This document shows positions 25,887 through 34,683 of a stretch of DNA of 64,000 nt, piece after piece. The notes under the pieces were generated by a model. The model saw only the letters and a list, made by a program, of their open reading frames with translations, did no database searches and had not been told where the DNA came from. Every line of letters begins with the position of its first letter. The stretch's first letter is position 1. Location of the stretch: NCBI RefSeq assembly GCF_005281475.1, contig NZ_CP040106.1, forward strand, positions 5,012,001 through 5,076,000, in the 5' to 3' direction. The position numbers and the translations under genes are program-made. The stretch is from Echinicola rosea (GTDB lineage Bacteria; Bacteroidota; Bacteroidia; Cytophagales; Cyclobacteriaceae).

Positions 25887-27719
25887 TCAATCAAGTAAAA
25901 GCCGCATTTCCTGCTTTATTTCCTCTACCGCTTGACTTGGGACTTTTGGTTCTTTTTCCAGTAGGTAAGTTGCAAGGACACTCATTTTTCTCTCTTCTCC
26001 CATTTTATGATACAGCTTGACCAGCAGATATTTGGAGTAAAATCGGTCTGGCAACATATCTGCTCCCAGTTGATAAGCTGCCTCTGCCTTAGCATACCTG
26101 CCCAAGGCCTGGTAACTATCTCCCAGAGCTGTCTGAATAATGGTATTGTTTAAATAATTCTCAGCCTCCTTTAATATTGTCACGGCTTTGGTATGGTCTC
26201 CGGCCACTGAAAGTGCCTTGCCATAATTGCATAAAAACGCCCCGTCATGTGCAAATATTGCCCATGCCTTCTCATACTGGCCCAAGGATGCTCTATACTC
26301 CCCTTTCTCATAACTTATCAATGCGTCTTGCCACTCCTTTGATGCTTGATAGAAACGGTATGTATGCAAAATAAGGCCAATGGTAAGCACCATAAAGGCA
26401 CCACTAACTCCCCATTTTATGCGCTTAGAAAATTCAGGGATTGTACATAAAGTTTTACTATACCCAGCAAGGATGGCCAAGTAAACAACCCCACAAAGCT
26501 TGATCGGTAGGATATGTGAAGGATAGGAAAACATCCCAAAGACCAGCAGCGAGATCAACCCGGTCTTGGCGATCCAAATTTCTGGCTTTTCCCTGCTACC
26601 CTTAATACGAAAACTGACAAATAATAATGCCAAAACCAAAACGAACCCCACCATTCCCTGCTCCACCAAAAGCTGTATTCCCTCATTAAAGGCATATACC
26701 ACATCGTCTGCCAGCGGAATAGATGGATCACCTGGGTTTTGTCTGAAATACGCTGCCTGAGCCTCCATATATCCCGCTCTAAAACGATCAAAGCCAATTC
26801 CAAAAAGCGGCTGCTCCTTTATCAATTGTCCAGAAACCTTCCAAATCAACAACCTACCGTCCGCAGAATCTTTCTTGAGAAAGTACAGTCCGGTCAAGAC
26901 TCCTACACACACTACCCCAAGTACAAAAAGGAACAATACCCTTTTTAGGCCTTTGCCCAGCCAAGCTCGTACCTTCGCATACCATTCATAGCAAAAAGAA
27001 AACAGAAAAACCGAAGATACGATCACCGCCAACCAAGCTGCACGGGAATGCGTTACCGAAAGCACCAAGAGGATACCCAACATTGTAACCAGAGATAGGT
27101 ACTTGATCACTGATCCCATTTTTTTAGTAAAATCGAGTTTGGTATGAGCTGGTACAGCTTCCTTTTTTGTCAGTAAATACCCCCCCAAGGCAACAGGAAA
27201 AACCACCGCTAGATAGCCGGAATACGGTCCAGGATTAAAGAAGCTGCCCGTAACTGGAAATCCCGAATGCAATGAAGGATATATCCCGTAAAGCTGTAAC
27301 TCTCCGTAAATTACCTGAGCCAGACCTGAGAACGTAATTGCAAAAAACAATAAACCGAAAACATTCCTCAGAGCACACTGCCTTATCACTACAAAAACTA
27401 TGACCAAAGCAGCCAAATCATACATTCTATACGAAAGTACCTGAACAGAACGAAAAAGCCAAGTAACCAAAAGAACATAAGCTATTATACCAATAAGCAA
27501 CGTTTCCATATTCGTAACCTTCCTCCATCTCACTGCGCCTAAAACCAATATGCCACACGAAACAACACCCGACAATACTATAAACAATAAGGACTGACAG
27601 ATACTCTCTAATATGGAATTGGTACCCAACTGAATAAATGGAAAAAGCATAAAAAATACTATCACAAAACTTTGCTGTATCCTTGTAAAAAACCGGTTCT
27701 TAGTCCATTGAGTGAGCAT
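25887..27719 (-). CDS. O-antigen-ligase-like membrane protein with C-terminal TPRs
   Basis: A 610-residue protein with about 11 membrane segments in residues 1-430. A large loop holds the Wzy_C-type region (DSADGRLLIWKVSGQLI, then PLFGIGFDRF), and a tail of about 160 residues carries three TPR-like helices (SYEKGEYRASLGQYEKAWA, TALGDSYQALGRYAKAEAAYQ). Wzy/WaaL-type proteins transfer glycans, and TPR-tailed members occur in protein O-glycosylation and in uncharacterised Bacteroidota clusters. It begins 1 bp after the thioredoxin-like gene, the last of the peptide operon. Its acceptor may be the secreted peptide or propellers. That is inference. Confidence 0.7.
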   Translation of the reverse strand: MLTQWTKNRFFTRIQQSFVIVFFMLFPFIQLGTNSILESICQSLLFIVLSGVVSCGILVLGAVRWRKVTNMETLLIGIIAYVLLVTWLFRSVQVLSYRMYDLAALVIVFVVIRQCALRNVFGLLFFAITFSGLAQVIYGELQLYGIYPSLHSGFPVTGSFFNPGPYSGYLAVVFPVALGGYLLTKKEAVPAHTKLDFTKKMGSVIKYLSLVTMLGILLVLSVTHSRAAWLAVIVSSVFLFSFCYEWYAKVRAWLGKGLKRVLFLFVLGVVCVGVLTGLYFLKKDSADGRLLIWKVSGQLIKEQPLFGIGFDRFRAGYMEAQAAYFRQNPGDPSIPLADDVVYAFNEGIQLLVEQGMVGFVLVLALLFVSFRIKGSREKPEIWIAKTGLISLLVFGMFSYPSHILPIKLCGVVYLAILAGYSKTLCTIPEFSKRIKWGVSGAFMVLTIGLILHTYRFYQASKEWQDALISYEKGEYRASLGQYEKAWAIFAHDGAFLCNYGKALSVAGDHTKAVTILKEAENYLNNTIIQTALGDSYQALGRYAKAEAAYQLGADMLPDRFYSKYLLVKLYHKMGEERKMSVLATYLLEKEPKVPSQAVEEIKQEMRLLLD

Positions 27720-27720
27720 T

Positions 27721-28344
27721 TTATTGAGCTAAAACATCGCCAAATTTTCTTGCCATACCTTCTAAATAATGACGGGTTATGTCAGGAGTGCCTTTTTCAG
27801 GCAAAAAAACATTTGAAGTCCTCCCTTCTTGATCCAAGACCATAAAATAGGGAAACCCTAGGTTTTCTGCAGGTAAATTGAATCGGGGGACATTATATGC
27901 CCTGACACTTTCCAATTGATACATGTCCAGTTCTTTTCGGTAGATTTTATTGTTGCTAAAGTCACCCAATAAAACCAAATTTGAATTCCCCAACTTACTC
28001 TGCCATTCCTTAAGAACACTTAATGAGGCAGTGATACAACTCTCACAATGTGATTCCGAATACCGAAACACCAGTATGTGCTCTTGTCCCGGATCGAAAA
28101 TGTCCACCAAAGGGATCATTCTGCCCTTAGAATCCTTAGCCCAAATGGAGTCCAATTGTTGGCCTCCATTAACGGCAGATACTTGAAGGCCTGACTTATA
28201 TGATGCCAACAAACTTTCTTGATGCTCATTAAGCTGAACCAAAAATCCGTTGTACCGATCCATGCTAACAAACCGATATAACATAACGCCGTTTAGCCCC
28301 ATCAGCAGAAGGAACAAAGCTATCCACAACATCCTTTCCTTCAT
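27721..28344 (-). CDS. membrane-anchored thioredoxin-like protein (AhpC/TSA-like)
   Basis: A 207-residue protein with an N-terminal membrane anchor (about 5-27) followed by a periplasmic thioredoxin-like domain. The active pair is HCESC (Cys100, Cys103) after ILVFRYSES. The FNLPAENLGFPYFMVLD segment carries the cis-Pro-like element. It lies 3 bp after a beta-propeller gene and 1 bp before the ligase-like gene, so translation is probably coupled. The likely job is disulfide handling of the Cys-rich peptide encoded upstream. Confidence 0.65.
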   Translation of the reverse strand: MKERMLWIALFLLLMGLNGVMLYRFVSMDRYNGFLVQLNEHQESLLASYKSGLQVSAVNGGQQLDSIWAKDSKGRMIPLVDIFDPGQEHILVFRYSESHCESCITASLSVLKEWQSKLGNSNLVLLGDFSNNKIYRKELDMYQLESVRAYNVPRFNLPAENLGFPYFMVLDQEGRTSNVFLPEKGTPDITRHYLEGMARKFGDVLAQ

Positions 28345-28347
28345 TTC

Positions 28348-29562
28348 CTAAAAATCATTTAGCCTAAAGAATACCAGTACCGGATTGTCCTCTTTGGTCA
28401 GGTCACGTACCTTAGCCTTGTCCGTCTCGGACAGCATCTTACTTTTCGTATTAAAAGGAAAATCCTTTCTGGGAATATACCAAGAGATAAACTCTTCTTT
28501 GTAAGTGCTTTGGGGAGGAGCCATGCCCGGCATATCTTCAATCCTAAAGCCTCCTTTGGTCCCACCTACCAAGTTACCTGAGTTTTTATCTCGATAAACG
28601 ATAGTCATACTGCCCCTGTACCAGTTTCTTAAACAAAACATTTGAAAACCACCCGCCTCCAAATATTCTCCTATAAAAAAGAAATAATCATCATCTCTTA
28701 CTGTACGTTTAAACTCCTCATAAGTCCCTTTCAAATAGCGCCCAGGAAGTTTTTTACCCTGAAAGTCCAACAAGTATTTTGCGTGAAGCCGATTTGCCTT
28801 TGCATTATACTGGTATATGGTATCGTTAAACCTTTGGCTTACCATTATCTCCTTATTTTTGAAAATATAACGGTAGGCAATATATTTAATCGATTCATAT
28901 TGACCTGGAAGTGCCACGTCATTGACTTTAAGCTTCTTGTCCGTAACCCAAAAGTTATACTGTTCAAAGCCCTTCATATGCTCATTTCCATCACCCGAGG
29001 TTGAAAACATCAAGTAGCCTTGTGGTATGCTCACGATATTGTAAAAGCCGAAGGGCAAACGCTCCTGCCGGATGAACTCACCATCTGGTTTATAAAAGGA
29101 CAAAAACGAGTGTTCATAGGCGATCAACTGATCGTTTTCCTCATCAAAATCAATATCGTACAAGCGACTCAGCTCCCCAGGCCCTTGACCATTTGGAACC
29201 CTTCTGATAAACCTGCCCTCATTATCAAACACCACCAATCCGCCGCCCTTAAATCTATCATAAATATAAATGTGTGATTCGGTAGCTAAAACTTTGTATA
29301 TGGGACCAATTAGGCTCTTTTCAGTAGTTTCAAGGGGTACAAGTCGAATGCTTTTTACTAACTTTTGAAAATCAAATACTTTATTTGACAATATGGGATT
29401 CAAGTCCACCCTGACCAAGGAGTCACTAACCGTATGCATTACCCTCGTCTCCCCTAAGTGAAGGGAAGACACCTGCTCTTCAGTATATCGGTCGATATTT
29501 TCCTTTTTCTCAGAACATCCAAATGCAAACAAGAAAATCACTGTATAAAAAATATTTTTCAT
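28348..29562 (-). CDS. 6-bladed beta-propeller lipoprotein 1
   Basis: With the start at 29562 this is a lipoprotein of 404 residues (lipobox Phe-Gly-Cys). The open frame extends upstream to 29631, but that would put 23 residues before the signal. The LVPLETTEKSLIG block and repeated beta-strand modules fit the DUF5128-type 6-bladed propeller family of Bacteroidota. It is a close paralogue of the next gene upstream, with nearly identical stretches (NGQGPGELSRLYDIDFD and the C-terminal 30 residues). It likely sits in the envelope, facing the outside or the periplasm. Confidence 0.8.
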   Translation of the reverse strand: MKNIFYTVIFLFAFGCSEKKENIDRYTEEQVSSLHLGETRVMHTVSDSLVRVDLNPILSNKVFDFQKLVKSIRLVPLETTEKSLIGPIYKVLATESHIYIYDRFKGGGLVVFDNEGRFIRRVPNGQGPGELSRLYDIDFDEENDQLIAYEHSFLSFYKPDGEFIRQERLPFGFYNIVSIPQGYLMFSTSGDGNEHMKGFEQYNFWVTDKKLKVNDVALPGQYESIKYIAYRYIFKNKEIMVSQRFNDTIYQYNAKANRLHAKYLLDFQGKKLPGRYLKGTYEEFKRTVRDDDYFFFIGEYLEAGGFQMFCLRNWYRGSMTIVYRDKNSGNLVGGTKGGFRIEDMPGMAPPQSTYKEEFISWYIPRKDFPFNTKSKMLSETDKAKVRDLTKEDNPVLVFFRLNDF

Positions 29563-29620
29563 GAAAAAATCTGTTTTATCACATGCTTCGGAGCACAATA
29601 ATAGGCTAATATATTCTGGT

Positions 29621-30835
29621 CTAAAAATCATTTAGCCTAAAGAATACCAGTACCGGATTGTCCTCTTTGGTCAGGTCACGTACCTTAGCCTTGTCCGTCT
29701 CGGACAGCATCTTACTTTGCGTATTGAATGGAAAATCCTTATTAGGGATATACCAAGAAATCAATTCATTACCATAAGCACTTTTTGGAAAAATAATAGG
29801 AGGTAATTCTGAAATCTTAATATCCCCATGCGTTCCCCCGACCAAATTACCAGACTTTTTATTTCTATAAATTATAGGCCTTAGGTTATTATACCAATTC
29901 TCCAGGTAGATCACCTGAAACTCACCTATGTCCAGATATTCTCCAATAAAAAAGTAATAATCATTGTTTTTTAATGTACGTTTAAACTTCTCATAATTCC
30001 CTTCCAAATAACGCTGCGGAAGTTTTTTGTCCTGAAAATCTAGTAAGTATTTTGCTTGAAGCCGATTTGCCTCTGATTCATACTGGTAGATAGTATCGTT
30101 GAATTTTTGTGTAACCATTATTTTTTGATTTTTGTAAAGGTATCGATACCAACTATAATGAATATTATTATAAAAACTTGGTAATGCTACTGAAACGACC
30201 TTGAAATTTTTGTCTGTCACCCAAAAAGTAAAATCCTTAAGCTCTCCAAAATGTCCGTTGCCTTGATCTGGCAAAGTACTAATCAAATAGCCATTTGGTG
30301 TGGCCACAATATTGTAAAAGCCAAAGGGTAAACGCTCTTGCCGGATGAATTCACCATCTGGTTTATAAAAGGACAAAAAGGAATGTTCATAGGCGATCAA
30401 CTGATCGTTTTCCTCATCAAAATCAATATCGTACAAGCGACTCAACTCACCAGGCCCTTGACCATTTGGGATTCTTTTAACAAATTTACCTTTCTGGTCA
30501 AAAATAACGATACCTCCTCCCTTATACCTATCATATACATAAATATTGGTTGCTGTAGGTAATACCTTATAAATCACATCTACCAAGCTCTCCTCAATAG
30601 TTTCCAAAGGTACCAGACGAACCTCCTTCACCAAGGATTGAAAATCGAAATTCTTTTTTCCATAAAATTGATTAAGATCTATCCGTATCAAAGAATCCTT
30701 TTCGGATACCAAAACCCTTGTTTTCTCCAGATGAAGAGAGGAAATTTGTTCATCAGAATATCGTTCATTGGTTTCTTTCTTTCGGGAGCAACCAAGAAGA
30801 CCTATCAAAATAAAAATAATAAAACAGTACTTCAT
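29621..30835 (-). CDS. 6-bladed beta-propeller lipoprotein 2
   Basis: A 404-residue lipoprotein (lipobox Leu-Gly-Cys16) of the same DUF5128-like propeller family as its downstream neighbour. The family block LVPLETIEESLVDVIYKV opens the propeller. The two copies are the same length and share blocks of near-identical DNA among more diverged DNA. It is the first gene after the stem-loop that follows the peptide gene, so it is probably read through from the peptide promoter. Role unknown, and a peptide receptor or chaperone is a guess. Confidence 0.8.
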   Translation of the reverse strand: MKYCFIIFILIGLLGCSRKKETNERYSDEQISSLHLEKTRVLVSEKDSLIRIDLNQFYGKKNFDFQSLVKEVRLVPLETIEESLVDVIYKVLPTATNIYVYDRYKGGGIVIFDQKGKFVKRIPNGQGPGELSRLYDIDFDEENDQLIAYEHSFLSFYKPDGEFIRQERLPFGFYNIVATPNGYLISTLPDQGNGHFGELKDFTFWVTDKNFKVVSVALPSFYNNIHYSWYRYLYKNQKIMVTQKFNDTIYQYESEANRLQAKYLLDFQDKKLPQRYLEGNYEKFKRTLKNNDYYFFIGEYLDIGEFQVIYLENWYNNLRPIIYRNKKSGNLVGGTHGDIKISELPPIIFPKSAYGNELISWYIPNKDFPFNTQSKMLSETDKAKVRDLTKEDNPVLVFFRLNDF

Positions 30836-30856
30836 AATAGAATAATAAAATAAAGT

Positions 30857-30892
30857 TGGTTGGTTTCATCCAAGGAAAAATGAAACCAACCA
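30857..30892 (-). terminator. stem-loop after peptide gene (attenuator)
   Basis: A perfect 13-bp stem TGGTTGGTTTCAT / ATGAAACCAACCA encloses a 10-nt loop (CCAAGGAAAA on the + strand). In the minus direction it stands 8 nt after the peptide stop and is followed by ACTTTATTTTATTATT, then the propeller ATG. Such a leaky terminator would give much peptide and less of the downstream proteins. Confidence 0.75.
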
Positions 30893-30899
30893 TTAATAA

Positions 30900-31292
30900 T
30901 TAGCATCCAGCGCTAGTACAATTTTCATCTCCACTTACACATAAAATTTCTTCTCTACCTGGAGGATTTGTCACTGATGTATAATCTTCTGTACCAACAC
31001 TCACGTTACCATATGAGAAACCTGAAAAAGTATATGTTGTATATTCTGTTGGACAAGTCCTTCCTTCCTCTCTTTCATCCTTATAAAACCCCTGTCCCTG
31101 AACAAAATTAGACCAGCCAGCATATTCTCCTTGAGCATACGCCTTATTACCTAATTCTTTAAGTGTCAATGAAGGCAACAGTTCATCCTCTTCAAAGTCA
31201 AGACTTACCACCACATTCAATACCAGCATCAGCCCGAATACTCCAGCAACTGCCCAACGCAGTCTTTTAGTGATTTTTTGATTGTTTTTCAT
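30900..31292 (-). CDS. NVEALA-like small secreted Cys peptide
   Basis: With the start at 31292 (the frame extends upstream to 31358 but would bury the signal) this is a 130-residue protein. It has a Lys/Arg-rich start, a hydrophobic helix (about 13-30), an acidic linker and LTLKELGNKAYAQGE, which resembles the NVEALA-type leader end. A cut after Ala53 would leave a 77-residue peptide with Cys80, 118, 125 and 130 ending CTSAGC, many Gly/Ser/Thr/Tyr and no membrane segment. It is the first gene of the operon. Similar leader peptides sit with propeller genes across Bacteroidota, and their function is not known. The family match is by motif only. Confidence 0.6.
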   Translation of the reverse strand: MKNNQKITKRLRWAVAGVFGLMLVLNVVVSLDFEEDELLPSLTLKELGNKAYAQGEYAGWSNFVQGQGFYKDEREEGRTCPTEYTTYTFSGFSYGNVSVGTEDYTSVTNPPGREEILCVSGDENCTSAGC

Positions 31293-31331
31293 AAAAGTGA
31301 AAATTTTAATGTTTATTATATTATCTATTTC

Positions 31332-31360
31332 CAAAATTAGTAAATCGTTCAGTAACAAAA
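31332..31360 (-). promoter_or_regulatory. promoter of the peptide operon
   Basis: On the minus strand TTTTG, 16 nt, TAATTTTG forms a Bacteroidota-type promoter (TTTG / TAnnTTTG), with the -7 box 40 bp before the peptide ATG. The spacer is a little short compared with the usual 17-20. This is the best promoter match seen in the window. Confidence 0.5.
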
Positions 31361-31364
31361 TGGT

Positions 31365-31383
31365 ACATTTTAGGACATTTTAG
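31365..31383. promoter_or_regulatory. tandem ACATTTTAG repeats next to peptide promoter
   Basis: Two copies of ACATTTTAG (31365-31373, 31375-31383) repeat with a 10-bp period right beside the -33 element, so both lie on the same helix face. This is the layout of an activator site. Confidence 0.4.
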
Positions 31384-31555
31384 CCCAAAACAGGACACGA
31401 ACATGTTATTTACTAAATCTTTCTATTGATTTCCCTAGAAAATCATGTGAAATAAAAAAACATTATGAGGTCTCATTATTCCACAACTTTGGTCATTCTT
31501 TCAGTAAAATTGTCCTGGTTATTTCAGTTCTCCTGTTCAATAGATCGACCCTATT

Positions 31556-33508
31556 TTACCACCATAGCTGCTCTCCCATGGCATATGTAAATATTCTCTC
31601 TTCCTTCCCTTTAGTCAGGTTCCTTAGTATATACAATCCTTGGGAAGGTACCTGTTCATAATAAAGTTCCTGTTGGCTTGCCGTTATTTGCCCCATACTC
31701 ACCCATTTTTCTTTCCAATAAAACAATTCATAAGTGTCTCCAACTTCTATAAAATTGGTATCACTTCTTGGACAGTATCTTACTTTTACAATTCGTTGGG
31801 GACTACCCAAATCCAATCCCACCCAAGGTTCCATTTTCCGAGGCCTCATAAAATAGGTCAATAAATCTCCATCAAAAGGGTATGAAAAAAAACGATTACC
31901 AGAGATATCACCATTTGGATCCCCTATTACTTTTCCTTCAAGTTTTACAGTGTCCCCAGTCTGTTCATCCATCCCATAAAATTCCAATTCAGACATATCA
32001 CCGCGACCTCCTTCAGGTATCCACATCCTTACATATCGATAATGGCTTTTATCATCAACATATTTCGTTTCTATCTTCTCAGGAGTTTTATTGATGCTAA
32101 AAAAGGTGGTAGAATCAGAAAAGTTCCTTTTGTTTGCCCCTTGTATTCTGTTTCCAATTACGAATCCCATAATTCCCTTCATGTAAGAAGTCAAGGGATA
32201 TTTTCTGGTGATTTTCATATCTTTTAAATCCTGAGTATTTGCTTCTAGGTCAACAATATTTCCCAGTGTGTCCAATAGGAACGGTTCGCTAATTTGCTCG
32301 TATAATCCATTATTATACCTCTGCAAAATATATACGATTCCTCCTCCCATATTTCGAAAAAAGACCTTTTTACCTTTCACCTCACCCCAATATTGAGGCA
32401 CCCAATCCTGATTATTATAAGTGGCCAGAAAGACAGGTTGGTCTATATCGACCGAAGTTATCAACGGAATATCAACATCAAACGTCCGTACATAATCGTG
32501 GGTCACGTCAATTCTATAAAAATCCTGAAATTCCGGAGGCAACTTCTGCCATTTCTGCCAGCTAAGCCCTGGGGTTTGGTATATAAAAGTTTTCCTGAAT
32601 ACTTTTGCCACCTTCCTAAAGGATAAATCCAGTGCAAATCCCTTGTTTACGGCATCAAAAGGATAAAAAGTATCATCCTCAAGGAGCAAAACATTCCATT
32701 CATGCCCTGCATTTGATCCCGCCCATTGCGGCACAAAGTCCACTCCAACAGGGAGACCGTTTGCCCTCATGGCCATTGCTGTATAAAATACACTGTGTTT
32801 ACAACTTCCTAAACGAACCCGCTCGAATTCGGAAGCAGTCATATCGAATGGATAGCTCCAAAACAATCCCATATGATGCATTTTGTAAGCGTTATGGTCA
32901 TTGATTATTTTTGCCAATTTCATTCGATTAGGTTCGGTAATCGTATCCCTCAATGTCTGCCATTTATCCCATAAGGATATCCTCCAGTTTTCCGGAACTT
33001 CTGTTCCAATTCTGTAAGGAAGAACATAGTCGCAAAAATCCTCAAAGGAAAGGTTCTGGCACCATGGTAATGTCTCCCTTGCGATAAATGCCTGATCGAT
33101 ATGATCAATTACAAAATCAGCATCTAAATTATGCAGATCAAAAAAAACTTGAGTGTATTCAATACGGGGATTCCCCATGGCTTGCTTTAATGAATCCCAA
33201 TATTTTCCCAAACTTTTTTTATAATCAAAGTTAACGTGTTTTCCGGCCTCCCATAGGTGCTGAATGGTATCAAAAAGAGGCTTATATTTCTCCTTTTCTT
33301 CTCCACCAAACCAGTACTTCCCTTCCATATTTCCGATAAGAAATTTCGCAGCTTTCAATTTCTCTTTGTCTTCGGCATCTTTATAATAATGGAGGATCTT
33401 TTCTAGTTCTTCCTTATTGTTCCCTGATTTTTCCAAAACCCTTTCGTAGGGTTCTGATTTACAAAATGAACAGAAAACCACTATTAATAAAATAAAAATC
33501 CTTTTCAT
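31556..33508 (-). CDS. transglutaminase-like lipoprotein with discoidin-like C-terminus
   Basis: A 650-residue secreted lipoprotein (lipobox near Cys16, with a Phe-rich signal). Residues about 130-290 hold a transglutaminase-like fold with Cys236 (GSCKHSV), His269 (GHEWNV) and Asp285 (FYPFDAV), the expected Cys-His-Asp triad. The C-terminal part (about 485-620) looks like a discoidin/F5-8-type carbohydrate-binding domain. It is on the same strand as, and 263 bp upstream of, the secreted-peptide operon. Members of this family in Bacteroidota are uncharacterised and may be peptidases or cross-linkers. A link to the peptide is inference. Confidence 0.7.
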   Translation of the reverse strand: MKRIFILLIVVFCSFCKSEPYERVLEKSGNNKEELEKILHYYKDAEDKEKLKAAKFLIGNMEGKYWFGGEEKEKYKPLFDTIQHLWEAGKHVNFDYKKSLGKYWDSLKQAMGNPRIEYTQVFFDLHNLDADFVIDHIDQAFIARETLPWCQNLSFEDFCDYVLPYRIGTEVPENWRISLWDKWQTLRDTITEPNRMKLAKIINDHNAYKMHHMGLFWSYPFDMTASEFERVRLGSCKHSVFYTAMAMRANGLPVGVDFVPQWAGSNAGHEWNVLLLEDDTFYPFDAVNKGFALDLSFRKVAKVFRKTFIYQTPGLSWQKWQKLPPEFQDFYRIDVTHDYVRTFDVDIPLITSVDIDQPVFLATYNNQDWVPQYWGEVKGKKVFFRNMGGGIVYILQRYNNGLYEQISEPFLLDTLGNIVDLEANTQDLKDMKITRKYPLTSYMKGIMGFVIGNRIQGANKRNFSDSTTFFSINKTPEKIETKYVDDKSHYRYVRMWIPEGGRGDMSELEFYGMDEQTGDTVKLEGKVIGDPNGDISGNRFFSYPFDGDLLTYFMRPRKMEPWVGLDLGSPQRIVKVRYCPRSDTNFIEVGDTYELFYWKEKWVSMGQITASQQELYYEQVPSQGLYILRNLTKGKEERIFTYAMGEQLWW

Positions 33509-33730
33509 AGGTTTATTCCGTTTGGTTTACAATGGACATTATAAATTCGTAGTGACTTGGCCGACAAAATAAACTCTCTGGGCAATTGAATAAGGCTTTT
33601 AGTAGCCATTGATCCAAAGATTATCCGATAGACCCAAAATGTTACCAACATGACTGAGGGACTTCTCATTGGCTAAATTGTTATTAATGAAACTCAGATA
33701 TGGTTAAGCAGATAAAAACAATCTCGTGCA

Positions 33731-33902
33731 CTACTTTTGATCATAAGGCTTTCCAAATAAAGTATAAATTTCCTCTTGATCTTTTATAGAAATCAAACCT
33801 TTTGATAATAACACCCCCTCTCTTTTTAGCCACCTACAAAAAGTTTTAGTCGATACACCAAATTCGTTTGCCATTTCTTGCCTTGTTTTAAATTTTTCCA
33901 TG
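33731..33902 (-). pseudogene. small helix-turn-helix protein gene with frameshift
   Basis: Minus-strand ATG at 33902 begins MEKFKTRQEMANEFGVSTKT, an HTH start. An A6 run (33838-33843 on the + strand) then shifts the frame. With one base removed, the protein continues FCRWLKREGVLLSKGLISIK and ends DQK-TAG at 33731, for 56 residues. The 172-nt length (not divisible by three) confirms one extra base. It is either a pseudogene or a sequencing slip in the homopolymer. It would be a DNA-binding helper of the kind found near transposons or toxin-antitoxin genes. Confidence 0.55.
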
Positions 33903-34191
33903 GTATTAGTTATTTTCAGTCGAAATAATGGTTCTTTACTTCCAACAAAAGAATCACATTCATGGGGATGTTGGCTATTTATTTTTTAATTCAAAAAGAT
34001 ATAAATACAAAATTAGGCATCAGAATATTTAAATAACAGACCAAAAGCTGACTAAATCATTAAAAAACAAACAATAAAATGGTAATTCACTCCCCTTTAT
34101 ACCTCTAAACAATTAAAGTGTTAACAACTCCTTTCTGAAGAGGAGGTCCACCATATGGCAAAATCAGTGTCGTTTATAATTATTACAATAA
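33903..34191. other. AT-rich spacer without gene
   Basis: No open frame or RNA fold is evident here. An AGGAGG at 34138-34145 has no useful start codon after it on the + strand. Confidence 0.5.
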
Positions 34192-34353
34192 TTAAACAGA
34201 TGCCAACCAATAATCAAGCTGTTTCACGACCATTCCATACTCCTTCATAGGTGGTAACAAGTTAAAACCACCCTTACGATTTTCAGCATCATTTGCTTCA
34301 GGCATATTTCGCAAACCGTCCATAAACCTGCATATCTGCTTCTCAAGTTTTGC
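34192..34353 (-). pseudogene. C-terminal remnant of an unknown protein
   Basis: The minus frame from 34353 to TAA at 34192 encodes 53 residues, including RFMDGLRNMPEAND, then GGFNLLPPMKEYGM and a Trp-Leu-Ala-Ser-Val end. Composition looks like a real protein tail. It is bounded upstream by TAA at 34354 and then by a repeat family A end, so the rest of the gene is gone. The family is not recognised. Confidence 0.4.
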
Positions 34354-34370
34354 TTAACATTATCACCTTA

Positions 34371-34569
34371 TTTAACCCGCTTTATGTATTAGGAATCGTT
34401 ATGAGAGCTGAAACTACAAAAAATCAGGTTGTTTGGAGATTGAATCATCCGCCGCGGCGGATGGTGCAATCGAAAACAGCAGCGAAGCAACTGATTTTGT
34501 CCGCCGCGGCGGATCAGGTCGCAATAGATACGTTAGTGCATAATGCGGGTTCAATGCCGTTTAGTTAGT
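34371..34569. repeat. repeat family A, second full copy
   Basis: Starts TTTAACCCGCTTTATG and ends AATGCCGTTTAGTTAG. It contains two CCGCCGCGGCGG palindromes at 34450 and 34500. Closely similar to 13395-13600. It is the end at which composite repeat B begins. The + frame 34350-34568 across it is chance. Confidence 0.8.
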
Positions 34570-34683
34570 GTGTATCTGGAAAATATGGGTTCTATATTTT
34601 TCCCTTGGGCAGTTATTTTTCTAGCTAAATCCCTAGGTGGTTTTCATCCCTTTACCTTTGTTACTTTTTTGCTTCAGGGCAAA
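34570..34683. repeat. composite repeat B, left part
   Basis: Reverse complement of the 17477-17580 part of the other copy (TGTATCTGGAAAATA, GGTTTTCATCCCTTTACC, GTTACTTTTTTG). It stops where the intron begins at 34684. Confidence 0.7.
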
